From Candidatus Gastranaerophilales bacterium (GTDB lineage Bacteria; Cyanobacteriota; Vampirovibrionia; Gastranaerophilales; Gastranaerophilaceae): a stretch of DNA of 58,855 bases. Both the position numbers and the translations under genes were made by a program. Location: the NCBI GenBank assembly GCA_910587815.1, contig CAJUNK010000015.1:1-58855 (forward strand). The letters run 5' to 3'. The notes below the pieces were generated by a model. The model was not told the origin of the DNA, ran no database searches, and worked only from the letters and a program-made list of their open reading frames with translations. Shown here in pieces: positions 1 to 8,555 of the stretch; the stretch's first letter is position 1, and every line of letters begins with the position of its first letter.

Positions 1-2
1 TA

Positions 3-2660
3 TTTACAGATAGTTCTGAACAAAAAGAATTTAATATACCAACAGATGCTAGTAGGATAACAATGACATTAGTAGGCGGTGGAGGAAGAGGCGGTGATGC
101 ACTGTACGGCAATAAAGAATTTACAACAAGCGGAACATTCACTGTTCCAAATGATGTGCATAAAATTCGCGTATTTATGGTAGGTGCAGGCGGTGGCGGT
201 GCATCTGGCGGCATGGGAAATGGTATAGCTTATGGAAATGTCCCTGCGATAGGTACTACATATTCAACATTTACAAGTGCTGGCACTTATGTATTTTCTG
301 ATTATGCGGCAGTTCCAGATACTCACAAAGCTCCAGCTTTAAATTCTTATTGTGAAAAATTTGGCACATTGAAAAAATGGATTGTAAAATCTGACAATAC
401 AATACAAGTAAGTCCTGGAGCAAAAATTCCCAAAATGGATGGAAAAGCTTATGTTACGTTTAGTAAATTCACTGCATGCGGCGCAGGTGGCGGCGCTGGC
501 AGCAATGGTGGTGCAGGCGGTTCAGGCGGATATATAGCAGATAAGGCAATAGGTTCACAAGTAACAGCTAATAATGTTCATGTAAAAATTGGCGCAGGCG
601 GTGGACATGGTGGTGGCGGAGGCGCAGGCGGTGGAACAGGCGGTGCGCAAGGCGGAGGTAATGGCCAAGGCGGAGATGGTATTGATGGCAAAGGCGGCGG
701 TGGATATGGTGGTGGCGGAGGCGGAGGCGGCGGAACAGCACTCCAAGTAATATCAAGTAGTAACATAATAGCTCAAATTGGCGGAGGCGGAGGAGGAGGT
801 GGCCATAATTGGGTAGATTCTACTGGAAAAACTACCAATCTCACGGCGGGTGGTGGTGGCGGTGGATATGGCGCTGGTGGTGGAGGGGGAAATTCTGCTT
901 TGGCTTCTGCTGTAAGCTGGGGATGCCAGGCAAAAGCAGGTACAGCTGGAAACAGCAATGGTAAACCGGGTTTATCAGGATTTGATAACTCAGCTGGCAC
1001 AAATTATCCAACCGAACGCGGAGGCAATGGCTATGGAGGCGGTGGTGGAGGCGGAGGCGGATGCTATTCAGATAATAGATACGGTTCAGGTGCTGCCGCT
1101 TGCGATATATATATAGCAGGTACGGCAAACAATGGTTCTGGTGGTGGCGGCGGGGGATGCCATGCTAGCTATTATCCAAATACCGGATATTCTTATGGTG
1201 GCGGAGGAGGTGGCGGTGCCGGCGGTGTTGGCGGCGCAGGCGGATTATACGACTTATATGCAGGCGGGGGCAAACTAACAAATTCAATATTTAGTAGCAG
1301 TACAAATTGCAGTGGCGGAGACCATCACTATGGCACTGCATCAAAGAATGGCCTTCCCGGCGCCATGCGCGTATGGTATAGCGTTGCAGGTGTAACTGAT
1401 GGTCTTCAATGTTCATACTATAGAGAATCAAATGGTGGCGGTGGAGGTGGCGCAGGCCAAGTGTGGATGGGTGAAATTGATGTAACACCAGGACAAACTA
1501 TTACTTTAAATATTGGACAAGGTGGAGGTATTCAAAGTATTGGTGCAGCAAATGGAAATGATGGTAATCCCACAAGTATTGTTGTGGGTGGTCATACTTA
1601 TTCTGTATCAGGCGGAAAAGGCGGAAAGTTTGAAAATGATAATACATATATAGCTAATAGTGGAGGATATGGCGGCGGATTAAAAAAAGAAAGCATTGGA
1701 AGCGGTTCAAAATATATTGATTGGCTAAAATTTGGTGAAAACGGAGTTGCTCTCACAGGGGGCAGCAATGGAAGCCAAGGATATTTAAAAACAGATAGTG
1801 CAAATGGCGCAGGAGGTAATGGTGGAAGTGTACTTAAAATTGATGGCACTTATGTAAATGGTGGTATAGGCGGTACATCAACAGGAAATGGTATTAATGG
1901 AGTAAACTACGGCACGGGTGGTGGTGGAGGTGCATCAGGCACAGATGGCACATTTGGAAGAGGCGGTGCAGGGGCTCCAGGATATATCTACATTGAATGG
2001 GGTGGAACAAATGGAGGTGGAGGAACAAATGGTGAAATAGTACAAAAAATACTTACAAACTTTGATATGAATGATAGAAAGATGCTAATAAACATAGGAA
2101 AAGGCGGAAATAGCTTAACAGGTGATGGCAATGGCGGAAGCACAGTAGTTTCTGTTAAATCTGGCGGTAAACAAGTGGTTGTAACAGCACGCGGAGGAAT
2201 AAAAGGAAATATTGGAACATCTGATTCAGGAATCCATGGAGGTGAAGTTAAGTTTCCTGATAATTACAATGCATTATACAAAGATTTTGTTCAGAATAAT
2301 TTAAGTATTATTAACGGACAAAAAGGTATAAATGATTATGGTGGTATGGGCGGATATTTAGCCTGCATATTTAATTCAAAAGATGGTGAAGGAAATAAAG
2401 TATGCAATACATCTATTAATTCTAATGATGGGGTTGAAGAAACAGCGGGGCCTGTACGTCCAGGATGCGGAGGAAGTGCAATACCATCTCCGCTTTATGA
2501 AACTATATGTAATGCTAAATCTACAGCAGCTTCACCTGATGGAGGTAATGGAGCCTTTGGCGGTGGAGGCGGAGGCGGTGCTGTATTAAATAGAACAGGC
2601 GGCAGAGGGGGTAATGGTGGCGATGGCTTTATTATCCTTGAGTATAAAAGTGTGCAGTAG
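3..2660 (+). CDS. Glycine-rich repeat surface/secreted protein (5' partial)
   Basis: The reading frame is open from base 3 through the first ATG (base 63), so the true start lies left of the window. The upstream residues (EFNIPTDASRITMTLVGGGG) match the next repeat (GTFTVPNDVHKIRVFMVGAGGGG), which shows that the coding sequence began earlier. At least 886 residues are visible. Modules made of a short beta segment (F-T-x-P-x-x-V-x-x-I) alternate with long Gly-rich runs; cysteines are few. This matches glycine-rich domain proteins found as repetitive surface, adhesin or fibre-like proteins. The ligand and export route cannot be seen. The reverse strand shows Pro-rich open frames that are only shadows of the GGN codons. 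Confidence 0.8.
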   Translation, partial: FTDSSEQKEFNIPTDASRITMTLVGGGGRGGDALYGNKEFTTSGTFTVPNDVHKIRVFMVGAGGGGASGGMGNGIAYGNVPAIGTTYSTFTSAGTYVFSDYAAVPDTHKAPALNSYCEKFGTLKKWIVKSDNTIQVSPGAKIPKMDGKAYVTFSKFTACGAGGGAGSNGGAGGSGGYIADKAIGSQVTANNVHVKIGAGGGHGGGGGAGGGTGGAQGGGNGQGGDGIDGKGGGGYGGGGGGGGGTALQVISSSNIIAQIGGGGGGGGHNWVDSTGKTTNLTAGGGGGGYGAGGGGGNSALASAVSWGCQAKAGTAGNSNGKPGLSGFDNSAGTNYPTERGGNGYGGGGGGGGGCYSDNRYGSGAAACDIYIAGTANNGSGGGGGGCHASYYPNTGYSYGGGGGGGAGGVGGAGGLYDLYAGGGKLTNSIFSSSTNCSGGDHHYGTASKNGLPGAMRVWYSVAGVTDGLQCSYYRESNGGGGGGAGQVWMGEIDVTPGQTITLNIGQGGGIQSIGAANGNDGNPTSIVVGGHTYSVSGGKGGKFENDNTYIANSGGYGGGLKKESIGSGSKYIDWLKFGENGVALTGGSNGSQGYLKTDSANGAGGNGGSVLKIDGTYVNGGIGGTSTGNGINGVNYGTGGGGGASGTDGTFGRGGAGAPGYIYIEWGGTNGGGGTNGEIVQKILTNFDMNDRKMLINIGKGGNSLTGDGNGGSTVVSVKSGGKQVVVTARGGIKGNIGTSDSGIHGGEVKFPDNYNALYKDFVQNNLSIINGQKGINDYGGMGGYLACIFNSKDGEGNKVCNTSINSNDGVEETAGPVRPGCGGSAIPSPLYETICNAKSTAASPDGGNGAFGGGGGGGAVLNRTGGRGGNGGDGFIILEYKSVQ

Positions 2661-2957
2661 GGGGCGGCTCATGAACTGTTTTAGCTCCTGTGGGTGTTTC
2701 GCCCCGGTTTACACGCAGTCCAGTGTCGGGCTCTCTTGGATTATTGCGGGTTCACAGCCTTCAACAGGCTGTTCACAAATGACGTTTCACGTCTCGCAAA
2801 ATCCGCTGTCTGTGGGATACTAGAGGCTCGTTCGGTCTCAAGGCTCCTGGGGAAATCAAAGATTTCCACGTCGCCATCGTAGTGCTTTTGGTTCACGGGC
2901 TCATCGCCCGCTCACCATTCGCACCGGCTCACACAATTTTTTGATAAACAACTTTTC
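2661..2957. repeat. GC-rich, hairpin-rich non-coding stretch
   Basis: No convincing gene is present. The segment is clearly richer in GC than its surroundings and is packed with short inverted repeats: AGCCT/AGGCT near 2757-2771, GACGT/ACGTC near 2782-2794, GGAAATC/GATTTCC near 2850-2868 and GGGC/GCCC near 2897-2910. Its sequence GCTCCTGTGGGTGTTTCGCC (2684-2703) recurs almost unchanged at 3949-3968, and a shorter form occurs inside rnpB (4337 on). It looks like a decayed interspersed repeat. Bases 3000-3300 are AT-rich and show nothing clear. Confidence 0.45.
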
Positions 2958-2992
2958 GGGCACCTTTTTGTAACCTTTAGGTGCCCTTTTCT
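2958..2992 (+). terminator. Rho-independent terminator
   Basis: Perfect 8-bp stem GGGCACCT (2958-2965) / AGGTGCCC (2979-2986), followed by a T-rich tail. It would end transcription from the glycine-rich gene. Confidence 0.75.
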
Positions 2993-3309
2993 TATCTTGG
3001 CAAGAGTCAAATTATAACACAGTGTGTCTAATTAGAAGAAATGAGCAGTTTTTGCGAGATATAAACACCCACAAAAAACAAAATCTGTGCTAAAATACAA
3101 AAAGTCCTAAGAGTGCCAAGGTTTATGTGATTTTGGCAGAAGGGTAAAATTCAAATCGTCAGATAAGGTCATTATTTAAAATAATGATATAAGTCCGTTT
3201 TTTAAAGTCTGGTTTTTTAAAGATTGCGGATATCGTTTGATAAAGTTTATTTTATTAAATTAAAACACTTATCTTTGTTCAAGTTAAGACATAAAGTGCA
3301 AAAAATATT

Positions 3310-3637
3310 GCGTGGCTTGCAGCTTTGTGACGCATACTGGGATACCAGCTACACCCCAGGCTCTGTGCGGTGCAACGCAGGCTGGAGCCAGTGCAAGGGC
3401 GCCGGCTCACAGGCTTCTACCGGTAAAACAGACTGGGTTGACAACTGCTACCCGAACCATATTTGGGCAAGCACGCCAAGCGGGAGCAGTTTTTGGAGCG
3501 GGTATCTGAACAATGGCGGTTACGGCACATACTATTATCCCAATACTCTTGCCTTTTCGGTGCGCGCACACAATATTTCAGCGCATTTTATGTCTTTGCT
3601 GGATTTGATAATAAATATTTTGTATGATTCGAAATGA
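3310..3637 (+). pseudogene. Relic of an Lcl/FISUMP (C-type-lectin-like) domain C-terminus
   Basis: An open frame whose first part (3224-3310) is AT-rich and unlike protein. From about 3310 it becomes GC-rich and encodes a Cys/Trp/Tyr-rich stretch containing CNAGWSQC, WASTPSGSSFWSG and YYYPNTLAFSVRAH. That order (W-S-x, Asn-rich strands, FSVR near the end) resembles the C-terminus of DUF1566/FISUMP-type domains, which share the fold of DGR targets. There is no start, no N-terminal part and no ribosome site, so a truncated remnant is likelier than a functional gene. The family assignment is tentative. Confidence 0.4.
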
Positions 3638-3660
3638 GCTGAAAATTTATATAATAGCTT

Positions 3661-3735
3661 TGGGTAAGCCCTAAATACTTGCTCCCCCTGTCACAGACTA
3701 TGAATCTTACAACAACAGAAGGGAGGTGAGAAAAA
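3661..3735 (+). promoter_or_regulatory. Structured leader of small-peptide element, copy 1
   Basis: A -10-like TATAAT lies at 3650-3655. The leader contains GTCACAGACT (3690-3699), also present in copy 2. CTCCC (3682-3686) followed by CTGT can pair with ACAG and GGGAG (3721-3725) of the Shine-Dalgarno region, so the ribosome site may be occluded. Copy 2 has a different but still complementary pair (CACCT/AGGTG). Confidence 0.5.
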
Positions 3736-3810
3736 ATGGGATTTCACATAAGTGAAAAAGCGCTAAAGCTTATCTTTTGGATAATCATAGCGCTTAAAAT
3801 AATCCACTAG
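3736..3810 (+). CDS. Tiny hydrophobic peptide (24 aa), copy 1 of a duplicated element
   Basis: ATG lies 10 nt after a strong GGGAGGTG ribosome site. The 24-residue product starts MGFHISEKAL, has the hydrophobic core LIFWIIIAL and would span a membrane once. A close copy sits at 8478 (MIFSITEKALRLIFWIIIAL). The DNA also folds: TTTCAC/GTGAAA near the start and AAGCGCTA/TAGCGCTT enclosing TTATC/GATAA. It stands alone, with its own leader and terminator. Small single-span peptides with sequestered ribosome sites resemble type I toxins, but no antisense RNA is demonstrated; a structured RNA gene is the alternative. Function unknown. Confidence 0.55.
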   Translation: MGFHISEKALKLIFWIIIALKIIH

Positions 3811-3852
3811 GGCTTTTAATGTGCAGGGACTCAACCTGCACGCCCTTTATAT
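3808..3852 (+). terminator. Nested terminator of small-peptide element, copy 1
   Basis: An inner stem GTGCAGG/CCTGCAC is enclosed by GGGC/GCCC, with a T-rich 3' side. The copy at 8553-8612 has the same nested layout with different sequence. Confidence 0.65.
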
Positions 3853-4133
3853 CTTTATTATACCTTATTTGTTTTGAAATTCAATATAAAAAATTATATA
3901 TCAATAGCTTCGCATGGTACGGCCTCCGCCCTGTCCAGCTTCAGGCTCCTGCGGGTGTTTCGTCTCTATTAGCCTAAGTCGGCTCACAGATTCGATTATC
4001 CTATCCCACAGGGATGACATTATCTATAGCACTCGTACCTTGTGCACAGCTAAGGCCTCGTCGCAATATCAATAGTTCCATCTTGCCGAGTTTATTACCC
4101 GTCAAAATTCCACCCTGGCTTACGTATATAAAA
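3853..4133. other. Non-coding spacer with decayed repeat
   Basis: No gene is recognised. From about 3910 the DNA is GC-richer and contains GCTCCTGCGGGTGTTTCGTC (3949-3968), a near copy of 2684-2703. It lies just downstream of the rnpB 3' end (minus strand). The open frames here end inside rnpB and have no ribosome sites. Confidence 0.4.
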
Positions 4134-4635
4134 AGAAAGCCGGTAATAAGCCGGATTCTGTTTCAAGATAATCATCTGTCTAATGCGTTTTTTCTTGCGG
4201 CCCTATAAAAGGTGAAAAAGGCATCAAATACCGCAAATTCAAACTTGCATCCTGTTGGGGTTTACCTTGCCCTTATCCCTTACGGGACAAGGCGGTGGGC
4301 TCTTACTCCGCCGTTGCACAATCACCTGTATTATTGCTCCTGTGGGTATCGGGCCATACGGTCCAAAATTCCGCCTGTGGGTATCTTCGCCAAATTTACT
4401 ATCGCATTCGCTGTTCGTAAATTGGCTCGATTATCCTACGGCGGCCTCCTAAGGATTTCGCACACGCCCGTCAAGCTCATCGCTTGCCGGCTTTTGTGCT
4501 TCACACAGGTATAATCTTTTCTGTGGCACTGTCCTCACGCTCGCACGCACCTGGCTTTCCCAGGCAACACGCCTTTTTGGATGTCCGGACTTTCCTCACA
4601 AAATAAAATTTTGCGCGATTATCCTCCGACTTTCT
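4134..4635 (-). ncRNA. rnpB: RNase P RNA (type A)
   Basis: Read on the minus strand, the RNA begins near 4635 with GAAAGTCGG, which pairs as P1 with CCGGCTTTC at the 3' end (4135-4143). It shows the conserved core GAGGAAAGTCCGGAC, the AAGGAGGC/AGGATAA-type region, GGTAAGAGCCCACC-like P10/11 sequence (here GGAGTAAGAGCCCACCG) and the terminal CAGAATCCGGCTTATTACCGG. At about 500 nt it is longer than most type A RNAs (roughly 350-450); the extra length includes two related CCTGTGGGTATC segments near 4340 and 4378, probably an expanded helix. It processes the 5' ends of tRNA precursors. It diverges from tatD with 46 bp between them. The protein-like frames here (such as 4212-4514) are spurious. 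Confidence 0.93.
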
Positions 4636-4671
4636 TAATATATTATACACGAAAAGAAAAATTTGCTAAAA

Positions 4672-4677
4672 TATAAT
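4672..4677 (+). promoter_or_regulatory. -10 box of the tatD operon
   Basis: TATAAT ends only 4 nt before the tatD ATG (4682) and no Shine-Dalgarno sequence is present, which points to a leaderless mRNA. Confidence 0.55.
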
Positions 4678-4681
4678 AATT

Positions 4682-5443
4682 ATGATAGATACACACTCTC
4701 ACATTGATATGTTGAAAAACCCTGATGCTGAAATAGAAGCATTTTTAGATGCTGGGGTAAAAAAGGTAATTATACCTGGGGTTGAACCTGATACTTTTGA
4801 TACAATCACAGAATATATTGATAAATATGATTGTCTTTATGGCGCTTTGGGCGTACATCCTTCTGAAGCGCAAAAATTTAATGATGAAGCTGCAAAAAAG
4901 ATGATGCTTCTTTCGCACCACCCAAAAATTCTTGCTATAGGTGAAATTGGGCTTGATTATTATTGGGATAAAACATTTGTTGATATTCAAAAGAAGGTTT
5001 TTAAAACACAGATTGAAATTGCAAAATCACTTTCTTTGCCCATTATTGTGCATGATAGAGAAGCACACCTTGATACATTCAATATTTTATCTGAAATGGA
5101 ATGTAAAAATGTTGTTATGCACTGCTTTTCAGGCTCTTTAGAATTTGCAAAACAATGTGTTGATATGGGCTGGTATCTTGGAATTGGCGGAGTTTTAACA
5201 TTTAAAAATGCCCGCAAAATGAAAGATATTGTGCGTGAAATTCCACTAGAGAACCTTTTACTTGAAACAGATGCACCATATTTAACACCGCATCCATTCA
5301 GAGGGGAAGAAAATTCGCCAAAATATTTAAATTTAATTGCAAAAGAAATTGCAAATTTAAAGGATTTATCTTTTGAATTTGTCCAAAAACAAACTACAAA
5401 AAATGCTGAATTATTATTTAATTTTAACAAAGGAGAACAATAA
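4682..5443 (+). CDS. tatD: TatD-family metal-dependent DNase
   Basis: 253 residues, normal for TatD/YcfH-type hydrolases. Metal ligands are visible in order: H5 and H7 in THSHID, E88 in AIGEIGLD, H124 in IVHDRE, H147 in MHCFSG and D197 in ETDAPY. These enzymes are TIM-barrel 3'-5' exonucleases or phosphoesterases of DNA repair and turnover, with two metal ions. It is the first gene of a five-gene operon; the next gene starts 3 nt after its stop. The ATG follows a -10 box almost directly. Assignment is firm; the exact substrate is not shown. Confidence 0.93.
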   Translation: MIDTHSHIDMLKNPDAEIEAFLDAGVKKVIIPGVEPDTFDTITEYIDKYDCLYGALGVHPSEAQKFNDEAAKKMMLLSHHPKILAIGEIGLDYYWDKTFVDIQKKVFKTQIEIAKSLSLPIIVHDREAHLDTFNILSEMECKNVVMHCFSGSLEFAKQCVDMGWYLGIGGVLTFKNARKMKDIVREIPLENLLLETDAPYLTPHPFRGEENSPKYLNLIAKEIANLKDLSFEFVQKQTTKNAELLFNFNKGEQ

Positions 5444-5446
5444 AAG

Positions 5447-5707
5447 ATGGCAACTCAATATAATCCGCAAAATATAAGGACAAAAACTTCCCTTTTAATA
5501 TTTTTAAAAGGCTCTGTAGCACCAATTGTTTTATATTTTGAAAACCCTGAAAGTGTTTATAATGATATTCAAAACATTTTAAAGGCAGCATCTGCGCCAA
5601 AGATGATAGAGCTTGACGCTATGGGCCCTGTTAAAAAAGTAAGCCTTGTATCTTCTGAAATTTCAGGCCTTGCCATTCAGGAAGAACAATATATGATGAA
5701 GGCATAA
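5447..5707 (+). CDS. Small conserved-looking protein, unknown function
   Basis: 86 residues with no recognised domain. The ribosome site AAAGGAG (5430-5436) lies inside the end of tatD, and the gene sits 3 nt after tatD and 13 nt before tlyA, so it is translated as part of the operon. It alternates short hydrophobic strands (LLIFLKGSVAPIVLYF) with a helix containing several Met and Ile residues, and has no signal peptide. A small soluble alpha/beta protein is plausible; no function is proposed. Confidence 0.7.
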   Translation: MATQYNPQNIRTKTSLLIFLKGSVAPIVLYFENPESVYNDIQNILKAASAPKMIELDAMGPVKKVSLVSSEISGLAIQEEQYMMKA

Positions 5708-5720
5708 AAAGGCCAAGAGG

Positions 5721-6497
5721 ATGAAAAAAAGGCTTGATTTAATATTATTTGAACATGGGTATTTTGATTCTAAAAATTCCGCCCAGGTAAATATTTTGGC
5801 AGGAAATGTCAAAATAAATGATGTGGTGATTTCAAAGGCAGGGGAACTTTATGATGAGAATAAACTTTTTGATGAAAATCACCCGATGAAACTTGAAATC
5901 AAAACTATTCCTTATGTTTCGCGCGGGGGTTTAAAATTAAAGGGCGCAATTGATGAATTTAAAATTGATTTAAAAGATAAAATCTGTATAGATATAGGCG
6001 CATCCACAGGCGGTTTCACAGATTGTATGCTGCAAGAAGGTGCAAAATATGTTTATGCCGTAGATGTCGGCTATGGGCAAATTGCCTGGAAACTCCGCTC
6101 ATCAGACAAGGTAAAAGTTATTGAAAAGGTAAATGTTAAAAATTGTGAATATTATGAAATATTTGGTAACAAAACCCTTGAAGATAGCGAAATGCCACAG
6201 TTTTTATCAATGGATTTATCATTCATTTCAATTAAAAAGGTGCTTCAAAACGTTTTAAAATTTACATCAAAAGAAGCCCAAATGGTGCTATTAATAAAGC
6301 CCCAGTTTGAAGCGGATAAAAATGAAATTCAAAAAGGCGGAGTTGTGAAGGATGAAAATGTCCATAAAAAAATAATTGAAGATATAAAAGAATTTGCAAA
6401 AAACCTTTCCCTTGAAACACTTGGGGTCATAAAATCACCAATTCAGGGGGCAAAACAGGGAAATACAGAATATTTAATATATTTAAGGAGAAACTGA
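5721..6497 (+). CDS. tlyA: TlyA-family rRNA 2'-O-methyltransferase / hemolysin-like
   Basis: 258 residues. An S4 RNA-binding domain (about 1-60, beginning KKRLDLILFEHG) is followed by an FtsJ/RrmJ-type SAM fold with motif I DIGASTGGFTD at 91-101 and a catalytic-type Asp in LSMDLSFIS. In characterised relatives TlyA 2'-O-methylates 16S and/or 23S rRNA using S-adenosylmethionine. The ribosome site AAGAGG precedes the ATG. The stop overlaps the next ATG by one base, indicating translational coupling. The family is clear; the target nucleotide is not. Confidence 0.9.
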   Translation: MKKRLDLILFEHGYFDSKNSAQVNILAGNVKINDVVISKAGELYDENKLFDENHPMKLEIKTIPYVSRGGLKLKGAIDEFKIDLKDKICIDIGASTGGFTDCMLQEGAKYVYAVDVGYGQIAWKLRSSDKVKVIEKVNVKNCEYYEIFGNKTLEDSEMPQFLSMDLSFISIKKVLQNVLKFTSKEAQMVLLIKPQFEADKNEIQKGGVVKDENVHKKIIEDIKEFAKNLSLETLGVIKSPIQGAKQGNTEYLIYLRRN

Positions 6498-7780
6498 TGG
6501 CGCTTGTTGAAACGCTAAATTCTATAAGCAGCACAATGGATAAACTGATTGATTTTACGGTTAGTGATGAATTTTTATCCAAAGATTTTGAAAATTTTCT
6601 AATCAGAAATAATATCCAAATTGAAAGACAAAATGAACTGAACGATTGCCTTATAGGATATATTTTAGATGAAAGAACATCAGATAACACAAGGATTTTA
6701 GATTATTTTATGCAAAAAAATCCAAATGCGGATAAAAATTTAATTAAGTCATTTAAAAATAGCTTCATATCAGTGTTTCAGGTAAATAAACTTTTAAAAA
6801 ACGCTTATCATTGCACATGTCTTGCAAATGAAATGGATTTTGAACTTATTCCTTTGGTGAAGATGACAAATCTGCGCTCTATCGGCCTTTATGATTTTTT
6901 AAAGGCAAGAATGATAGAGATTAATAACGTTTTTTATTTGCTTGAAATCTTTGATTGTTTCGGCCAGTTTAGGGAATACAATGCAAATGTTGAAACCATA
7001 AAATGCCTTATAAAATACCCAGAATCCCAAACTATGTATAATGATAAAAAGCTTAATGAATTAAAAAATTCTACAAAACTTTTTTATGAAAAATTCACAG
7101 TTTTATTTGGGTGTGATGAAATAATAACAACAAATACATTAGCAGATGAATTTATAGAAGAATTTAATGATTTTATTGAAGGAAAATGTGAAATTCAGGC
7201 CGAAAAATATAAAACCTATGACGGCAAATATGGATATTTTGTGCCAAGGGAAACAGGAATTGATGATACAGGCAAAGAAGATGATTTTATAAAAAATGCT
7301 GTGGGCGGTTTTTCAAATTCTAAAATTCCTTATGATATAGGGTTTTTTATGGATAAGGATTTTGGGCTTTTTATTGTACCGTTTTTAGGCACATTTAATG
7401 AAATTTTAAGACAAAATTCACTTAATAACATCAAGGATGCAAAGGAATGCATCGAATATTTTATGACATCAGGTAGAGTTTCAATTAATTTAATCATTAA
7501 AAAAGGTGAAGAATTTGAAAATTTTCTTAATATAATAAATGAAGTATTTAATAAGGATTTTAAGGATATAAGGGAGGTTATAGGATATTTTAGGGCAGAT
7601 TTTATATCAAAAACAAGATTTTCGCCCACAATGGCACTTTATAATTCAAAAGTGTTTGAAAAAATAATAGGGATGGAAGAAAACACCGTCCAAAAAGAAG
7701 ATATGAAAGATATTGGCAGAAATGACCTATGCCCTTGCGGCAGCGGAAAGAAATATAAAAATTGCTGTCTTTTAAAATGA
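6497..7780 (+). CDS. SEC-C motif protein of unknown function
   Basis: 427 residues. A long, mostly helical N-terminal region without recognisable motifs ends in a SEC-C zinc-binding motif, GRNDLCPCGSGKKYKNCC, at about 407-424. In SecA this motif binds zinc and contacts SecB or the ribosome; in other proteins it is a general tail. There is no signal peptide, so it is probably cytoplasmic. It is coupled to tlyA by a 1-nt overlap. No function can be assigned beyond zinc binding. Confidence 0.8.
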   Translation: MALVETLNSISSTMDKLIDFTVSDEFLSKDFENFLIRNNIQIERQNELNDCLIGYILDERTSDNTRILDYFMQKNPNADKNLIKSFKNSFISVFQVNKLLKNAYHCTCLANEMDFELIPLVKMTNLRSIGLYDFLKARMIEINNVFYLLEIFDCFGQFREYNANVETIKCLIKYPESQTMYNDKKLNELKNSTKLFYEKFTVLFGCDEIITTNTLADEFIEEFNDFIEGKCEIQAEKYKTYDGKYGYFVPRETGIDDTGKEDDFIKNAVGGFSNSKIPYDIGFFMDKDFGLFIVPFLGTFNEILRQNSLNNIKDAKECIEYFMTSGRVSINLIIKKGEEFENFLNIINEVFNKDFKDIREVIGYFRADFISKTRFSPTMALYNSKVFEKIIGMEENTVQKEDMKDIGRNDLCPCGSGKKYKNCCLLK

Positions 7781-7806
7781 AATAGAATGGATAAGGAGAA
7801 ATAAAA

Positions 7807-8370
7807 ATGACAGATGAAAACAAACAATGCAACGGCAAAAAAATGATGAAAGGCCTTGTAGCGCTAGCTTTAGGGCTATCTTTGGTGTCCACTGTTTTAA
7901 GCAGCGTTTCGCTATTTAAGGCAAATGAAATCAGCAATATGCTAAAACCTGTTGTGATTTCAAAACAATATGATAAGGGCCAAAATATGGAAAAAGCTTT
8001 AAAAACCAAAAAACCAATGATAGTATGGTTTTACACAGATTGGTGCGGATATTGCCAAAAATTTGCCCCGACATTTGGAAAGGTAACAAAAAATTGGGAC
8101 ATAAAGAAAAATTTTGCTATAGCTTATGTTAACGCTGAATATCCTGAAAACCAAGGCTTAATGGCTGAATATCAGGTACAAGGATTTCCTACCGTATTTT
8201 TAGTAAACCCTGAAACCAAGGAAAAAACCCAAGTAGATAACAATAAACTTTTTGTACCAAATGCTGAAAAAGGATTAATCAAAGAATTTTTATCCTTTGT
8301 AAAAAAAGATTCTAATGATTCTAAAAAAACAGATGAAGCCAACGCTAATAAACCTGCTGAAACAAAATAA
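7807..8370 (+). CDS. Membrane-anchored thioredoxin-fold protein
   Basis: 187 residues. An N-terminal transmembrane anchor (about 16-36) is followed by a thioredoxin domain with the redox motif WCGYC (79-83) and the cis-Pro context FPTV. The C-terminal tail is charged and ends NKPAETK. This arrangement suggests a thiol-disulfide exchange protein facing the cell envelope, probably a reductase of the thioredoxin-like_7 or DsbD-gamma type. The ribosome site AAGGAG is 9 nt upstream. It is the last gene of the tatD operon, followed by the second small-peptide element. Confidence 0.85.
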   Translation: MTDENKQCNGKKMMKGLVALALGLSLVSTVLSSVSLFKANEISNMLKPVVISKQYDKGQNMEKALKTKKPMIVWFYTDWCGYCQKFAPTFGKVTKNWDIKKNFAIAYVNAEYPENQGLMAEYQVQGFPTVFLVNPETKEKTQVDNNKLFVPNAEKGLIKEFLSFVKKDSNDSKKTDEANANKPAETK

Positions 8371-8400
8371 AAGTAAATAAGCTTGCAAGCATTTGCTTGC

Positions 8401-8477
8401 GGGGTAGCCAACCTGTTTGCACCTACCACCGTCACAGACTTGTAATGTAGAAAAAGGCGGAAAGGAGGTGTTGAAAG
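8401..8477 (+). promoter_or_regulatory. Structured leader of small-peptide element, copy 2
   Basis: Contains GTCACAGACT (8431-8440), identical to copy 1. CACCT (8420-8424) can pair with AGGTG (8466-8470) of the ribosome site. A small hairpin GCAAGC/GCTTGC (8385-8400) precedes it. Confidence 0.5.
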
Positions 8478-8555
8478 ATGATTTTCAGTATTACTGAAAA
8501 AGCGCTACGGCTTATCTTTTGGATAATTATAGCGCTTACAATCATTCTAAAATAG
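8478..8555 (+). CDS. Tiny hydrophobic peptide (25 aa), copy 2 of a duplicated element
   Basis: 25 residues: starts MIFSITEKAL, then RLIFWIIIAL. Copy 1 (3736) shares EKAL-x-LIFWIIIAL exactly. The strong site AAAGGAGGTG lies 8 nt before the ATG. Within the coding sequence the hairpin near the start is TTTTCAGT/ACTGAAAA here and TTTCAC/GTGAAA in copy 1, so base pairing is kept while the sequence changes; the AAGCGCTA/TAGCGCTT stem is identical. The unit therefore seems constrained both as RNA and as peptide. No partner gene is visible on the same strand. Confidence 0.55.
   Translation: MIFSITEKALRLIFWIIIALTIILK

Noticed and set aside
555..1128. Minus-strand Pro-, Ala- or His-rich open frames in the glycine-rich gene
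   Set aside because: They are mirror images of GGN-rich coding on the plus strand, with no ribosome sites and implausible composition.
4014..4514. Open frames of 64-100 codons
   Set aside because: They lie over or beside rnpB and have no ribosome site; the RNA explains the sequence.
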